In this document: one piece after another, positions 23,698 to 35,820 of the stretch
How positions within the stretch are numbered: the first letter of the stretch is position 1
Layout of the letters: each line of letters begins with the position of its first letter
Assembly: GCA_001600175.1 (NCBI GenBank)
Contig: BCJC01000001.1
Span: forward strand, 2,093,652 to 2,157,651
Direction: 5' to 3'
From: Erythrobasidium yunnanense
Lineage: Eukaryota; Basidiomycota; Cystobasidiomycetes; Erythrobasidiales; Erythrobasidiaceae
Length of the DNA stretch: 64,000 bases
The notes under the pieces: generated by a model
The model's input: only the letters and a program-made list of their open reading frames with translations
What the model was told of the DNA's origin: nothing
Databases searched by the model: none
Position numbers and translations under genes: made by a program

Positions 23698-25329
23698 CTA
23701 TGACTTAGCCGTCGTAGCATAGTGCTCCTCCACGATCCATCGCAGCTATATTCGAGCATCATTAGCAAGCTTCCGAGAATAACGAAGAGGTGGTTACTGA
23801 CTGTCTGAGCATTACTGAACTTGTTGCGGTACCCTAACAGCTTGCGCGCCCTGGAATCATCGATTGCAACATCCATACCGAAGGTATTCCACTAAAGTCC
23901 TCTTTCAGCTCAGCTCACGATCTGATGGAGCGATAAGCATACCGAAGCTGGCATCAAAGCGTGAAGATTGATCTTTTCCATCCACAATGGGTGCGGTCGT
24001 GGTGGTGCGCCAAATATCGCAATCGAGAATGGCAGGAAAACATAGTAGCGAAGGAGAGCATACAGTTCTACGAAGGCATATAGGCGATTAGCAGTGAAAT
24101 GCCTTGAGCGTTGAGAAATCGGGCCGCTTACCGATGAAATGCGCCAGGACAAACATAGGCAGAGCAGGCATTACGATAAATCGTAAGTTACGGCCGGCGA
24201 AGAGCTGGAGAACGTAACGTAGTTCGTCCCAAGTCCACAGGTTTCGTTCGCCTGTAACTAGAAATGCCTGGCCAGCAACCTCTTCCGGTCGAGAGCGCAA
24301 TGCAGACTCGTAGAGCAGGAAGCAGGCCGCTAGATCTTGTGTGTTGATGAAATGCTGTGCAAAGTTGCGAGTGACTGTGGGGTTGTAGGCGGCTCGGAGG
24401 ACTGCAGTTGTCGCCTCAACATAAATTTCAGAGGTCAAACTACAGGCGTCCACTCACAACGACCGCTAACGAGATCATTTGGGCTAGATACAGCCATGCC
24501 CGGTCTCAGCTATGGACGATACAGGCATTTTCAGTCTAATTCTGCCCGCTCAGAAACGTTTAATACTTACGACGCCGGTACGTAGACCGTCCCTTCCATT
24601 CCACTCACGTACGAGCTTGTCTGCGGCATACTTCGAGCGGGCATACGAATGCGTTGCCCTTCGATGGTCTGGCAGCTCTTTCTCGTCCGAAACCGTGTAC
24701 GATGCGTATTCCCCTCGCCAATTGCGACCTAGACGCATGAACTGAGGTGCAGCAATAGCCACAGCGGCACTTGAACAGTAGATGAGGATCTTCTGCGATG
24801 TCGATGCCAGGCGTGCCAGAGCCTGCAGGACATTGCGTGTGCCATTCACGTTCACGCCAGCGCTATACTTGTGTGAGAAAGCAAGACGCTCCCAAAACCT
24901 GATGACCGCTGCGAGAGCGAACACGACATCTGGCTGGACCTCCTCGAAGACTTTCTGGACTGCTTCTGCTGAAGTAAGGTCGCATTTGTGCCAGATGATG
25001 CCTTCTTTAGGTAGATAGCCAGCCGGAGGATTGGCGATGTCAAGAATATGTATATGGCGTTCGCCTCGACGGTATAGGAGGTCAACAACGCCATGAAGGC
25101 CTAGCTGACCAAATCCGCCTGATATTAGGTAGGTCTTCGACGTCGGCTTTGCAATGGATGGCTCGAGCACATCGATGCTCCTGTAGTCGTCTGACTGTCG
25201 AAGTAGCTCCTCATCCTCGGGAAAAGGTTTTGTTCGAACGTGACGAGACGTGTCGAGACGCTTCCCGAGAAGAAAAGCGTATGATACGACAACCAGAAAG
25301 AGCGCTTGTGCGACCCAGCTGGTCCACAT
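23698..25329 (-). CDS. Membrane-anchored 3-beta-HSD/ERG26-like dehydrogenase, copy 1
   Basis: Extended short-chain dehydrogenase of the sterol-4-alpha-carboxylate 3-dehydrogenase (ERG26)/3-beta-HSD family. The start is set at MWTSWVAQALFLVVVSYAFL by comparison with copy 2 (27705-29491), which also starts MW followed by a membrane helix. RTKPFPEDEELLRQ is shared with RTRPFPSDEQLLRE in copy 2. The Rossmann motif is YLISGGFGQLGLHGV. The catalytic pair lies in SYARSKYAADKLV (YxxxK). Downstream blocks are FINTQDLAACFLLYESAL and GQAFLVTGERNLWTWDEL. The last intron joins NKFSNAQT to LRWIVEEHYATTAKS. Substrate unknown; sterol 4-carboxylate is the family default but other 3-hydroxy or isoprenoid lipids are possible. 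A longer open stretch upstream (to about 25524) looks like leader, not protein. Confidence 0.85.
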
Positions 25330-25698
25330 TGGTGACAGACATGCGAAGAGAAGAGTTTGCACTTGCGTGTACACAAGCACCAACAGATAACTAAGCACTC
25401 GGACTTTAGAGGCCGAGATCACCAGCTTATCGATCTGATCTATATATCGAGAATCGGTAACACTATGATACACCTTGGTCTGTTCATTGGACGTGGATGT
25501 TACACAGCGCAGATAATCAGACATGAAAATCCTGACCGGAGCATACAGATTGACATATTACCAGACAACGGCAACAACTTCCTTTGCGCAAGACAAGTCA
25601 TAAGCTGGGAGTTCTCGGTCGTAGTTCGTATTGTTCCTTGTCTTGAAGACTGTCATAAACTCGTCAAGATGCGATTCTCAATCTGATCTCTACACGGC

Positions 25699-27107
25699 TT
25701 ACCCAGCTTCAAGATGCACAACGTCCGGTCGCTTCTGAGTCGCAATACCGACCGAAGAAATGGTTGCGAGCGTATTCGATTGTGCATTCTGATAGGCTTG
25801 TGTCTTGAGATCGATAGCGAGATGGAGGGTCATCAACATTGAAGCCGCTGACGTAACTTGTCCGGTGAGCGCTTGCTGAGGCGAATTGATCTTTGCAATT
25901 GTCCATATACTGTTGCAGAATCAGCCCAGCTCCAACAATATCGGCAAGACACCTAGACCCACGTGCTGAGGATATTCTGGAGAACGCAAGCCATCAGCTA
26001 CCTAAGGACTATCGGAAGCAGTATACAGTCAAGCTTACTAGGGCAGTGATAATGAAGAAGTAATGGAGGCTGCAGAAGCCAGACCACAGCGAAGGCAGTC
26101 AGTCATGCATCCTCTCGTTGTACAGCCACTCACCATTGAGAGATGATGGTCTGGACCAAGCGCCCAGTCCTTGTCGATTTACCAAGACCTCTTGCTTCCT
26201 TGAAAAGCCCGAGACATTTATACAGTGTAAGAGTGGTTAGGCCAAGATCCATGATCATTTGTGGTACCTGCGATTGCACTTTCAGACGGTCCAGCGTGAG
26301 CTTTGCTGGCCGCCCGCTGGACTCACATAGTACAAGATTGATTTTGCATTGACAGACATTGTCACGCAGGGACCTGTGTCTCCAAGGATGGGCGCCACTG
26401 CGAACGTTCTCAGCCAAGTCTGACAGTCTCGTTGACGAAACTTACTCCCGACATCCCAAGACACCCAACTGACTATGCCAATTTCCAGTAGCAGTAGTGC
26501 TCCGCATACAGCAAGTATAGGTTTGCTCCGGTTCCATACAGTCCATGTTCGGAGGATCATAATGCTATGCGAGAGCACATACTGCACAATCGCCCTCAGT
26601 TCATTTCGGATTTGGAAGTGTGTAAGAAGGAGAAACCGACCTCAAACATCCCTAGGAAAGACACCATGTGAAAGGCAGGCTTGCAAGAGTCGGTCGTCCA
26701 ATTACCAAAGAGCATCCATAACAAAAAGCTCGAATAGAAGGTACAGTAGTACCTGAGACAAAGGTAGAGGACCTGGAGGCATGTTCAATCAGCTCACAAA
26801 CTTTAGCAACTGATTGGCCAGGTACCTTGAGAACACTCCAATCGGCTCGCCAGATATACTTTATCTCTCTAGGCAATGTCATGAGGAGATCTGCATAAAC
26901 GACAGCACTGCGCAATGCTTGGTAAGCTATGCTTCGGCGATCGCTATGTTGGCATACACGCAGCTGGGGACTGAAAGCGTCAATATTGCTCTGAACATAC
27001 GACACGTGTAGAGCTTACGCTGCACCAGTCATACTACTTTGATCAATCGCGACTTGAGCAGCTTGAAGCTGAGAAACCAGAGCTTGCAAAGCTTGTGGAC
27101 TGCTCAT
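25699..27107 (-). CDS. DUF6533-type seven-helix membrane protein
   Basis: Multi-exon integral membrane protein. It begins MSSPQALQALVSQLQAAQVA and splices to the DUF6533-like block SAVVYADLLMTLPREIKY and IWRADWSVLKV. Later exons carry a helix with SHSIMILRTWTVWNRSKPIL and AVCGALLLLEIGIVSWVSW, a usual third/fourth helix pattern in this family. The last exon gives TSAASMLMTLHLAIDLKTQA and ends VVHLEAG at 25699. Such proteins are numerous in basidiomycetes and functionally uncharacterised; a receptor- or sensor-like role is often guessed. It sits between two related dehydrogenase genes on the same strand. Inner exon borders are approximate. Confidence 0.75.
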
Positions 27108-27704
27108 TATGGCACCGATAATCGACGGATCTTTCAACATTGAGGGATCCGTATTGTAGAATGTAGTAGTATTGAACTTTCAAGAGCAAAGATTCTGTTT
27201 CCAGCAGGTGCTCCAAGGAAGCAGACGTCGGCGACCGGAGCACTGCCGCGACTTTCTGGTTCTATGAACAGCCCACCGCCTTCGTTGCAAGCCGAGTCAG
27301 CATGGTGAAGCAGCTGTCAGGATGTTTCGGCAAGTGCGAGCTAGAAGGTGACCGGATTACCAGAGGTTGGCTTCGCATGATTGACAGTGAAAGCGCTCAT
27401 TAGGGTTCACGATCTAGGGAATGTGCAATTGCGTTTGCTCTCCGGCAGTATCTTTCGAGCCAGATTGCGATTTTACGTCGTTGTCGGTGATCGTGGTGAA
27501 AGGCAGACGTGCGTATTTGGTATGGCAAGGAAAAGAAGCGAGAATCGAAAGCTCATACACAGTACTCGAAGGCTCTAGGGTATGCACTGAGGCTGTAGCT
27601 ATCGAGACCAAACGGTGCCGTACTCTGCCTTGCGCCACTACCTGGAAGTCGACTGTGAACTGCACTTCTTCCTTCAACTGACTGCACTTATTGGAATGCA
27701 CGGA
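27108..27704. other. Intergenic region with overlapping small open frames
   Basis: 597 bp between the start of the DUF6533 gene and the stop of dehydrogenase copy 2. Both strands are open across about 27420-27690. The plus-strand frame is 86 aa, Cys-containing (MCNCVCSPAVSFEPDCDF); the minus-strand frame is 95 aa. Neither has a recognisable domain or clear splice partner, so I call no gene. Confidence 0.4.
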
Positions 27705-29491
27705 CTATGCCTTCAGAGACATCGGTGCCGCTAAAGTCGAGGACTCGGCCGGCTTAGCACTTCTCAACTCCTCCTGAATTGTTTCATGGATCCAACGATG
27801 AGTCTGCGCGTTCGTAAAGGCAGGCTTGTAGCCAAGCATCTTGCGAGCGCGAGAATCGTCGATCCTGCTAGCACAGAGGGCGCAGTCCCACTAAGAAACC
27901 TTCAGCATGGGCTCATAGCCTGCAGATATGACTACGCACATATCCCGGCTGCAGCTTGAAGAGATCGCCAGCCATCAAGTATTTCGGATACAGATTTGGC
28001 GTTTCCTTATTCCCAATTACATACAGGTTGATCGCCAACAGGCTATAGTACCGAACGGTGACGAACAGCTCCACTGCGTGACTGAGAAGGTATAGCACGA
28101 AATGAGGCAGATAGACGATGTTGATGCGAGCTCCCAGAACCTGATGCTTTGTCAGCAAAAAAGCTCTTGACAGGCAGGCAACAGGCATACATCATAAGCA
28201 TGGATTAGCTCTCCGTTTGTCCATAGATCTTGATCGCCTGTAACAAGGCTAAGTCGGAACGTAAGCAAAAAAGATAATGAAAACAACGACCTGTATCGCG
28301 CTCACAATGCCTGGCCGCCAACCTCGGATGGTCTGTCCCGCAATGCTTCTTCGTAGAGCAGATGAGCAAGCCCTAGATCTCGAACGTCCATCGATAAAGC
28401 TCCATGAGCGGGGTTGACGCAGGGCAGCTGTTTATGGGGATTTCGCAGATCTGGTAGACTACTTGTCAGCCAGCCGAAGCCTTGAAGGCCGCAGAGACTT
28501 ACAGTCCGACATCATGAGATCTTTGGTGCTGAGTAGAGCCATGCCTGGACGTAACGCTCCTGCCTTGATACCGTCTTTTCCATGCGCTGCACGGACGATG
28601 TTGTCGGCTTCTCGCTTCGTAATCTGATAGCACGCCTTTTGATACTCGTTTTCAGATATAGGGTGCTCGTCTGTCATTGTTCTTGTCTTGTAGAAGGGGC
28701 TAGTAGTTCCTAGCCTCCCGAACCAAAGTCTGGCGAAGTTCATCCGGGGAACTTCTATACCGGCAGAGGAGCTGAGAGTAAAGTCAGCATAGGTCGTTCC
28801 ATGGGAGCAACAATACCCACCAATAGACCAGGATCTTATCGGACGAATCTGGCATCGCTTGCAAGCATTTAATGACGTTTCGCGTGCCAGTGACGTTGGG
28901 ACCCCAAGAATACTTGAGCATGAAGCTCTTCCTTTCTTGCGGTCTAATTATGCTTCCTACGTGAAAAACACTACAAGCAGACTTAGCGGACTGTCCGGTA
29001 ATACCGCAAACAGTTTTGGCAACTTGCACATCCGGTCGAGCTTCATCAAAAGCCCTTTGCACCTCCTCAGCCTTTGATAGATCTGTCTTGACATAGTGGT
29101 AACCGGTCAAATCTCGAATGTTCTGAGGAGGAGCCGCCAAGTCCAGGATGTATACGTTCTTCTCGCTTCTCTGCAGCAGGAGTTTGACCAGCTCGCTACC
29201 AACCGCACCCTACAAGCCCAAGTCAGCTTGCGGATCAACACTGAGCTCTGCCAGAACGCGACTTGCCGAGCCTCCGGTTACAAGGTACCGCTTTCCAGTC
29301 GCATTGCCCACGGAGAGGCCAGACAGAGGGTTCTTGTCCCATCCTTCACTCTCACGGAGAAGTTGCTCGTCAGAAGGGAAGGGTCGTGTCTTCAAGTCCT
29401 TGCCCGGCAGAGTGCGTTGAATGTAGTCGTTCAAGAGGTAGAGATAGACTGCCGTCGAGGAGGTCGCAACCAGCAGGACGGTTGCCCACAT
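27705..29491 (-). CDS. Membrane-anchored 3-beta-HSD/ERG26-like dehydrogenase, copy 2
   Basis: Paralog of the gene at 23698-25329, same strand, diverged but apparently intact. It starts MWATVLLVATSSTAVYLYLL (membrane helix). The Rossmann motif is made by splicing YLVTGGS to GAVGSELVKLLLQ. That intron (29210-29266, 57 nt) has a GC donor, GCAAGT, in place of GT; no GT donor gives the right frame. Then ILDLAAPPQNIRDLTG, NVTGTRNVIKCLQA, and the splice ILVYC/SSAGIEVP. The catalytic YxxxK is in YQITKREADNIVR, then ALRPGMALLSTKD, SMDVRDLGLAHLLYEEAL and GQALSLVTG. The end is LGYKPAFTNAQTHRWIHETI, then APMSLKA. At least seven exons. Substrate unknown. Confidence 0.82.
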
Positions 29492-29697
29492 ATCGCAACT
29501 TGAATGAGAGAAGAGCTTGAAGTGAGTCTGACGGAGGGCTTGAGATACCAGCAATGATCATGTTTGGCTGATATCACCGTGTATCATCGCGCGAGTCCGA
29601 ACGAGTATGTACCAACAACGATATACTGACTTCAGCTACTTACTTATAACATCAAGTCGTTTGATCTAAGTATACAAGCTGCAGTGCCAAAGGAAAG

Positions 29698-31854
29698 CTA
29701 CACCGAAAGAGGTGCGGAATTGATCTGATAACTCTGTATACTCGCTCCGGGCGCTTCAATTGACACATTGTGTAGATCTGAAGGGATCTGGGCTGATGTT
29801 GTAATTCCATTCGGCCCTATAAGAGGCCCGCTTCCTCCCATGAAACTTTCATCTGAAGTCATCGGCGCGATGGGGCTTGCCAACATGGGCATGCACAGCT
29901 CTGCGTACTTCTGCAGCGCGTCTGAGACGGATGTAGTATCAGCAACTTCCTATCAGCCATGCGTGTTTTCTGAACACACCTATCGGTCCTAGCTTCTGTT
30001 TGATTGAGAAGGCTAGCAACTCGCCAAGCTTGTCCATGAGAGATCCAGTCTATCAAAGACTTATAAGTACTGCTTCTTTACGCGTTCGTACTGCTTACCT
30101 CCAAGACTTGAAGTACATCAGGATTCAAGCCGCCCAAGCCTTCGATACTCGGAGGTAGGGAAACTTCCTCATAGTTGGTATCAGCAGCGTAGTCGATAGC
30201 ACGAACAGCATTTGAAGGTTTTTGAGGACTAGCAGACCGCTTTGCTTCGCTACCTTCGTAATCCACTCTCGGTCGCTTACGACTTTGGGAGGAAGCGGTC
30301 GCAAGCGCTCTAATATCTTCCTTCATTGGTGAAGCGCCACTATCGGATTCTAACGGCGAATGATCCTGCTTGAGGTATAACGATGGCGACGAGGCTGAAA
30401 GTGGGCCATTCACCGACCTTTTGTGCTTTATGTAGTCGCGATCGACTAGCTCTCTATGCATCGAAAGGGACCACTCCAGACGCCTCATCTTGATTGCCAC
30501 ACCTCCAGGACCCGCATTTCCAGTAGGTACGTAGATGGCTCGCAATTTTCCTCGTGATATTGCAGTAGATCCGGACGTGTAGCCTACGATCCAAGAGATA
30601 CTCTGACATTGTACCAGCTGCTCGTGTGGTCTGCCGGTGTTCATTCCGCCTACCATGGCTTCTGATGGCGAATCCAGTAGCAATTGGAAGGAACAGGCGC
30701 CAGAGTCTCGGAGCGTGCTGTAGAACCTGGCCAAGGTACAAGATGGGATCTCTGCAGGAAGCAGAATAAGCATGTTGCACACTGCAACCAAGGCCGAGAG
30801 GCGGAAACATACCGTAATCCGCTATGGGTACAGCATTATCGGCAAGCTTGAAGCGTATGTAGGCATCCGGAGTAAAGTAATCATGCACCCAAGATTCGAG
30901 CGCTGCTAAGCCGGGTTGCTGAAGAATCCGGCTTCCAGTCAGTAAGCACAGTGAAAAGCTAGACAGGACACATACGGCAATTGCGGAGGTAAGGGACTGG
31001 CCCATCTGCAGGAGACGCATAATACCAGAGTACGTGGCCTGTTTGATATAGCCAGTAATAGGTGGATGCGGGATTGGATTGCCTGGCTGTGCGTATACAA
31101 GCGATTGCTGCCGTGGTATGCTTCCTCGCACGGCGGCCTGTGGGTGTCCTTGGACTGCATAAGGTGCTGTATATGGAGCGCCCTCTGTGAAGCGACCCAA
31201 TTCAAGGCGATTCCTGGCTTGAAGGGCGTCTGCAGAAGCCGTTTCTGGAAGACCGGAAGCTTGGGATGCAGCATTCGGCATCCCATGATGAAGCGCAGAG
31301 TATGATGGAGAGTTTGTCCTTTGCAGAACGCCTTGCCCATGCTGCTGATGCATTTGTGCATCGGAAGGGTGCGATCGTCTAGGCAGCTGACCCTCCATGC
31401 TATCCCCGCTAGCTCGACGGGCCGGTAGGAGCTTGGGAGACTCGAGGGAAGATTGCGGTAATATGCTGACGGGAGGCCGATATTCGCTTGTCGAGAGCCG
31501 TGCTCCGTTCCCTGCTCGTATTGGGACCAGAGCTTGTGCATGGCCTGCCATTGACCCGCTCGCGTCCTGCCTGTTCTGTGACATATGTGTGTCGGGATAG
31601 CCGTTGCCAGATTTGTAGCCATTCGGTGCGCCTGCTTGGACCTCGGACGGCGGATGGATCGCATTCGGGTGCGAACGCGCACGTAAAGCAGCCGGCATAG
31701 CTTCAGGTCCAGCAGATTGAGGTTGCGACGCTGCTATGACGCTTCTGGCGCCTCCCATAGCTGTCATTCTCGCTGGCTGATCTGCACGCGACGATTGCCC
31801 GTTGATTGCGTTCTGCCGAAGTCCAGGCTGGCCATACTCGTTCGCAGCAGCCAT
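29698..31854 (-). CDS. LIM-binding (LDB1/SEUSS/PtaB-type) transcriptional co-regulator
   Basis: Nuclear adaptor of the LIM_bind family; fungal members (PtaB, Adn1, Mfg1 type) work with LisH/LUFS proteins to control adhesion and filamentous growth. The start MAAANEYGQPGLRQ opens a Gln/Pro/Ala-rich disordered head of about 290 residues. The conserved core begins GLAALESWVHDYFTPDAYIR, then by splicing FKLADNAVPIADYG, then FYSTLRDSGACSFQLLLDSP. It continues with a beta-rich part (SISWIVGYTSGSTAISRGKL, IKMRRLEWSLSMHREL). The tail has a basic stretch, SRKRPRVDYEG, that could serve as NLS, and ends near SYQINSAPLSV. At least five exons. No DNA-binding domain is visible, as expected for a cofactor. 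Confidence 0.82.
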
Positions 31855-32192
31855 TCTACCGCTTGACACTGTTGGGCTGCGTGAGTGGTAGATTCCCTGT
31901 CCTTATCCGTTGATGCATTGATCTGGCTGTGAACTTGGTGTATCGTTTAGGCCGTCCTGGCTGGATCTAAGTGTTGATTTGTTCCGATATTAGAGTTGCA
32001 ATAGAAGTGCTCTCAAGCTGTCATGATCGCCCACAGTGTGAGAGAATCCAAGTGAGGTAGGAGCCGGCGCAAGGACAGCCAAGAATTATCGTTTGATAGT
32101 CTTGATAGAGCGCTTTCCTGTGCGGACGATAATACAAATTATACAGAAGAAGACACTTGCTACTAAAACTACTGCTTTACATGCAGAAACGG
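31855..32192. other. Upstream region of the LIM-binding gene / downstream of the PNUTS-like gene
   Basis: 338 bp holding one gene's 5' leader and promoter and the other's 3' UTR. Nothing else seen. Confidence 0.5.
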
Positions 32193-35100
32193 CTATAATT
32201 TCCTGCCGCCCTTCCGTCTCTTATAGGCGTCTGGAGGTAGGGAACCTACGCTGGTCCAGTCGATGTTGCGAGGGGGACCCGGAGGCGGGCCCCAGTTATT
32301 GCCGTTCTGATAACCCTGAGCCATCTGTGGAGGTTGATATGGTGGCATCGGATTGTGCATGGGCTAGAAAGCGGTCAGCGAGCATAGACAAAGTATAATA
32401 CCGCACGGCTTACTGGTTGCTGATAGCCGTACGGCTGGGAGACAGGTGGGACAGGATTAAGCGCCGCCAGATTAGGGTTCTGGAGCTTGGCTAGTAAAGC
32501 ACCGAGATCTTGCGTTCCATTTACAGAAGGCTCGTTACTTGGCTGGGGAGGTGCGCCCCCAAAACCGTTGGCCAGAGGAGCCTGGAACTGTGCCAGCCCT
32601 TGCAAAGCTGCGAGAGGCGCATCGAAAGCCTGCGCAGGCGGAGGAACGGCGACTCCCCTCGCCCGAGCAATAGCCAGACGGATGTTCTCATCGTTCTCCA
32701 TGCTATAGCTTAACCGCATCTTCTTGACACCATCGCTCTCGTCCGGCTGAGCGGTATCAGCCAAGACAGCCATAGGCTCGTTCGGTGTGATGGGAATATC
32801 AGAGTCTTCGAAGTATGTTGTTGCAAGCACGCTTTGCTCTCTCTCGGTTTGTACCTCCGCTTCTGGCTTCTGCTCGCCCATGAGCTCTGCTAACGGATAC
32901 TCAGCAGGCATAACGCCATCTGGAGGCAGATTGAAGTCGACCACTGACGAACAGAAGTCATCAGCACAGCACATGTAAGCATGGCGATAAGGCTCGCTTA
33001 CGAGGCGGAGCTTCCCATTCCATTTCTTCCGTCAACTGCTTCATCGCGGCACCTTCACCCTCTCCAAGCGTCTCACCCGTCGTGTTGAAGTACTGTTCAG
33101 TGGAGATCTCGTTGCCATACTCATCACCGTACACAAGCACTTCGACTATCTTGATCTTCCTCAAATTGTCATCGCTTTCCCATCTCACACTCTTCTTGGT
33201 CTTCTTGCCCGCTGAAGCTCGAGGAACAGACTCTGTACCTGCTCCATCGACGGCACTATGCAGCATACTGATGGTGTCGCCAAGAGACATGCCAGAGGCA
33301 GACTCCATCGACTTCTTCATATCCTGCATAGCGATAGCAAACGGATTGAAGGCTTCTGGCGCTGGTGCAGGAGCAGCAGGAGCTGGCTTTGGCGGTGGGG
33401 CTTTAGCTACTGGAGCAGGTTTCCTCCTTGCGAAGGCTGGAAGGGCTTTACCAGGCGCGCCCAGCGGCTTTGTGGACGCTGCTGGCTCGAACACTTGTTT
33501 CACAGGCACAGTCTTGACAGCAGGCTTGCTCTCGATCTTGACAGGCGGGCCAGACGGACTGACTTTGCGTTTCTTTCGGGTATCTGCGATCATCAGGGTG
33601 TCAGCACTAGTCAGGTATATAGAGCAGTGAAGACGTACCATCAGAGTCCGCGGAAGTATTGCCAGATGTCGTTTCTGGCCGCTTCTTGTTCGCAAGAGCT
33701 TTGACAGCGTTGGTAGCGTTTGGCGCTGTACCATCTTTCGCCTCGGCCATGCGCTGCCATTTCTTGACAAGCTGCGTCGCGATATCTTTCGTGACTGTAT
33801 AATGCAATAGCAAGCAAGGTTGGAGTCAACGGTCAGCTGGAAGAACCGCCACCTTAGAGGAGGATCGTGCTCACCTTCGTCGAACCTGTCGCTTTGCGAG
33901 ATGATATTGACGTTCCTTCCTACGCCTTTAAGCGTCCGTAGTACTGGCAGCGAGATGGGCAGCTTTCGGAAGACCTGAGAAAAGATTTGGTTCCGAACAG
34001 TCACGTGACCGAACAGGGTGCCAGGCAGAAAAAGAAAGAGAAAGAGAGAAAAGCATACGAGTCAGCTAGTATTCTCATGCTACAGCGGTGTATCCTTGAA
34101 GATCGTGAAGCGAATGTGCGTGGGTTGCCCTCCGGCTTATCACTTTTAAGAGTTTCCAGGCCGTGTCTGACAGGTTTTAGCTGCATTATATGTCTGCCCA
34201 AAGAGCCTGTTTGCATCTGACCCCTAGCATACTCGCAGTGTCCGCTAACACGTTGCGTGTATCGCCTGTACACTTCCCGGAAGCGGGAAGAGCAGTACGA
34301 CAACTTGGTCTTTACGTTTGCAGGAGAGTCCACCCCTTTACCCATACAGACCGCGCACAGCTGGGCATGTCCAAGAACAGAAAGATAACAGGGGCAAAAT
34401 AGCAGGCCAGGATTGGTCGGGCAACGCAGCTGGAGGAAGGATTTTCAGAACAAAGCCAAAATTTACTCACCTCCATTAATGGCCTTGAAGTGCTCTTCAA
34501 AGCTTGATCATCGCAATCCACAACGCTTTTCCCCTTTGCGAATGAAGCCAGGTCTTTGGCCCATTCAGCAAGCAGGACAGTCGCTCTTGGATCAGTTACA
34601 AAGCACTGATCAAATTGGTCTTGCGTCGAGTCTTTCAAGTAGTTCAGTATCGTATTTCGTCCAAAGCAAGGGACGCTCAAGTCTGTTGGCCTGGCATCCC
34701 GCGCTCCGGTCTTCGTGGCGTTCGGAGGTTCGGTGACGTAGAGGCTGAGGAGCTTGAAGAGTTTCTGTACTGTTCCTATGGGGGCCTTGTTGGCTAAGTT
34801 CAGGTTGCGCCGCACTTCAGGCTCGACTTTTTGCCAGACTTTTTCGCTTTCGGTAAGAGGTTTGACTTCGGCTGTAGGCTTCAAGACTGATTTCTGGCTG
34901 CTTGCTGTGGGAGGAGAGGAGGCGAGGACGTTGTCTGAAGAGTTGGTGCGTTGCCGCTTGGCGGGCGATCCTTGAGAAGCGTTGTTGAAGTCGAGAGGAG
35001 GAAGATGGACGTCTATACCTGAAGTAGGCCGCTTGTGCGATGCCATGGCAGGATTGATGAATCCGTTCGTATGTTGCTGTTGTTGCTGTTGCGCAAGCTG

Positions 35101-35820
35101 ATTGGGAGAGACAGTGTGATAGCCGCCATTTTGAACGGAAAGTAAGGCAGGGTTGAGGACGGAAGTTTGTTGGAGGTGATTCTGATTCTGTTGTTGTAGA
35201 GGCTGATGTTGAGAATAGTAGGACTGTTGTTGTGATTGTGCAGCTTGCTGAGGGTTATAGAATGGGAAGGAGGGATTCATCGAGGTGGATTGTTGTGGTT
35301 GATTCGTCGATGCATATGTCATCGAAGGTAGGGGAGAAGGAGATCTGTCCATGAGTAGACTATTGTCGTTTGCAGGAGTGTCTAGGAAGTCATCGAGGCC
35401 AAACTGGTACGTTTCCTCCTCTTCTTCCTGCTGCACAGGTGAGTCCTGCATAACCAGATCCGCGCCTCCATTCTGCTGCTGCTGTACAGGAGGTGTATAT
35501 GTAGATGTAGATGCTACTGGAGCAGGCTGCGGCGCTGCCTGCTGAGCCTGTATCTGCTCAGCAGCAGCCATCCGTTCTTTGACATAGTCGAGGAGTGTCT
35601 TGTGCCGCGGATCGAAAGGTACGGACGTGACTTCGTTGATGAGCCATGACTTGATCCTATCGTTTGAGAGAAACTCGCGATCCCAGTCTGTCTTGACGGC
35701 GAGGTCGATTCTGGGCGGGAAAAGCAAAGAAAGTCAGAAGAGTCCGGACATACAAGCAACATGCTGCAGTGAATCAATGCGTGCTTACATCATTGTAGCC
35801 TGAGCCTGTGTCATGGACAT
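32193..35820 (-). CDS. PNUTS/Ppn1-type protein phosphatase 1 regulator
   Basis: Nuclear PP1-targeting subunit of the type that works with the cleavage/polyadenylation complex to dephosphorylate transcription factors and Pol II. Starts MSMTQAQATM, spliced to IIDLAVKTDWDREFLSN. A Gln-rich middle follows. A TFIIS-N/LW-like helical domain is split by a 496-nt intron (33975-34470): LFKLLSLYVTEPPNATKTGA and ARDLSVPCFGR-like segment, then FRKLPISLPVLRTLKGVGRN. The PP1-docking motif is KKSVRWESDDNLRKIKIVEV (RVxF class, KSVRW), as in PNUTS. The C terminus has LNPVPPVSQPYGYQQP and the end YKRRKGGRKL. The long intron is about eight times the local norm. The head-to-head neighbour is the HMG-box gene, about 1 kb away. 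Confidence 0.82.

Noticed and set aside
25330-25524. In-frame upstream extension of dehydrogenase copy 1 (from MSDYLRCVTS)
   Set aside because: Copy 2 starts at the equivalent MW-plus-helix position and the extension has no counterpart there.
27421-27681. 86-codon plus-strand frame with several Cys, resembling a small secreted protein
   Set aside because: No signal peptide, the minus strand is equally open, and no upstream exon could be joined. Not called as a gene.
34001-34345. 114-codon minus-strand frame inside the long PNUTS-like intron
   Set aside because: It lies wholly between a good GTGAGT donor and a CTCAG acceptor that join the domain in frame; no independent coding evidence.
35040-35600. 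CAG/CAA-rich tract that might be a mobile or satellite repeat
   Set aside because: It is an in-frame poly-Gln region of the PNUTS-like protein, ordinary for fungal transcription-linked proteins.
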